A stretch of DNA of 43,034 bases, taken from the NCBI GenBank assembly GCA_015068085.1, contig SVLF01000020.1, positions 1 to 43,034 of the forward strand, given 5' to 3'. Shown in pieces: positions 42,650-43,034 of this stretch. The notes under the pieces were generated by a model that searched no databases, was not told the origin of the DNA, and was given only the letters and a program-made list of their open reading frames with translations. The translations under genes were made by a program, and so were the position numbers. Origin of the DNA: Oscillospiraceae bacterium (lineage in GTDB: Bacteria; Bacillota; Clostridia; Oscillospirales; JAAYXM01). Position 1 is the stretch's first letter, and every line of letters starts with the position of its first letter.

Positions 42650-42865
42650 AATTACAAAGGACGATTTTATGAAGGTTGCAGAATTTGCCGGAATAAAAAA
42701 GCTGAAGCAGAAGAAATGCTCCCCGATAAGGACAAACTGATTTTAGTATATTGCCGCAGTGGCAGACGTAGCAAAATCGCAGCCGAAAGCCTTGCAAATC
42801 TTGGTTATACCAATGTAAAAGAGTTCGGCGGTATTATCGACTGGCAGTATGAGATAGAAAAATAA
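42650..42865 (+). pseudogene. Decayed rhodanese-domain fragment
   Basis: The frame ending at TAA 42863 encodes the C-terminal half of a rhodanese-like sulfurtransferase: EAEEMLPDKDKLILVYCRSG with the active-site Cys loop CRSGRRS, then LANLGYTNVKEFGGIIDW. The expected N-terminal half (DVRT...GHIPGA) is missing or scrambled: a FYEG remnant leads into unrelated residues, and the frame is closed by a stop at 42647-42649. A short start at ATG 42716 would give only 49 codons, too small to fold. There is no ribosome site or promoter. Bases 42585-42649 hold only further degraded sequence. Confidence 0.75.
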
Positions 42866-42881
42866 ACCTATAAAAACACCG

Positions 42882-42915
42882 ACAGCCGATGCGAATTTTT
42901 CGCATCGGCTGTTTT
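42882..42915. terminator. Strong intrinsic terminator
   Basis: A 14-bp stem (ACAGCCGATGCGAA and complement) with a three-base loop, ending in TTTT; on the other strand the flank GGTGTTTTTATAGG also gives a T-run. It isolates the mfd region from the regulator that follows. Confidence 0.88.
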
Positions 42916-42927
42916 CGTTAATAGATA

Positions 42928-42956
42928 TTGACAAGCAAAAGATTATGAGTTATAAT
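42928..42956 (+). promoter_or_regulatory. Consensus sigma-A promoter of the TetR-type gene
   Basis: TTGACA (42928-42933), a 17-base spacer and TATAAT (42951-42956), a perfect match to the housekeeping consensus. Confidence 0.88.
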
Positions 42957-42965
42957 AAAACAAAT

Positions 42966-42989
42966 GTTATGCAACACTTGTTGCATAAC
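42966..42989. promoter_or_regulatory. Palindromic operator, probably autoregulatory
   Basis: GTTATGCAACA (42966-42976) and its exact complement TGTTGCATAAC (42979-42989) are separated by CT. The site covers the start of the transcript just after the consensus promoter, an ideal position for repression by the TetR-type protein encoded directly downstream. Confidence 0.8.
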
Positions 42990-43010
42990 AACTTTGAAAG
43001 GATGATGAAA

Positions 43011-43034
43011 ATGCCCCCAAAGCCAAAATATACT
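43011..43034 (+). CDS. TetR/AcrR family regulator, 5' fragment
   Basis: Only eight codons (MPPKPKYT) lie inside the window. This start is typical of TetR-family regulators of Clostridia, which continue with a REEI-type first helix. AAAGGATG precedes the ATG by about 9 bases. The strong promoter with an overlapping 11-bp inverted repeat supports a self-repressing regulator. The identity rests on these few residues and the context. Confidence 0.6.

Noticed and set aside
42625-42741. Short frame starting at ATG 42625 as a gene
   Set aside because: It runs in a different frame across the rhodanese remnant, ends after about 38 codons, and has no ribosome site or family resemblance.

Overview
The window looks like chromosomal DNA of an anaerobic, moderately AT-rich Bacillota of class Clostridia, probably a gut or rumen glycan degrader. 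The evidence is the housekeeping order SRP RNA (with Alu domain)-dnaX-ybaB-recR, the pth-mfd pair, Shine-Dalgarno starts, SLH-type surface anchoring, BIG2-rich secreted proteins, GH29 and heparinase-like enzymes, and several AraC, ROK and XRE regulators. I cannot name the genus.

Layout. 1-3105: SRP RNA, dnaX, ybaB/ebfC, recR and tRNA-Leu(UAG), closed by a strong terminator. 3106-3273: an ordered array of seven small hairpins separated by TGAAAT on the left half and ATTTCAT on the right half. 7860-3324 (minus): a tight operon of ATP-grasp ligase, PHP phosphoesterase, NodB-type deacetylase with an SLH-like tail, and a CDF metal exporter. 8099-13500 (plus): Gfo/Idh oxidoreductase, an 880-aa dihydropyrimidine-dehydrogenase-like fusion with rearranged domain order, and a YtcJ-like amidohydrolase. 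This looks like a pathway for reducing and opening a cyclic or amide substrate.

13605-28745: an AraC regulator diverges from four plus-strand genes: a ceramidase-like protein, a lipoprotein solute-binding protein without permeases nearby, a GH29 alpha-L-fucosidase, and a 3187-aa secreted protein. The last carries three copies of an unnamed ~200-aa module alternating with BIG2 domains, then a heparinase II/III-like catalytic part and three SLH repeats. Two nearly identical hairpin terminators (13521-13568 and 28759-28804) bracket this block, each followed by a minus-strand AraC gene. A palindromic repeat is read in frame between SLH repeats 2 and 3.

28816-37264: the second AraC gene and D-serine ammonia-lyase diverge from promoters whose -35 boxes abut. 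Next come a minus-strand sugar or cyclitol operon (two xylose-isomerase-like TIM barrels and a Gfo/Idh enzyme) with a divergent AraC gene, then an XRE regulator, a tiny HTH protein, a DUF6514-like protein, and a PfkB sugar kinase. 37271-43034: ROK regulator, pth, mfd, a decayed rhodanese fragment, and the first codons of a TetR-type regulator behind a consensus promoter and a perfect palindromic operator.

The best candidates for something undescribed are the mirror-symmetric hairpin array, the giant heparinase-like protein with its unnamed repeated module, and the rearranged dihydropyrimidine-dehydrogenase-like fusion with its two partner genes.
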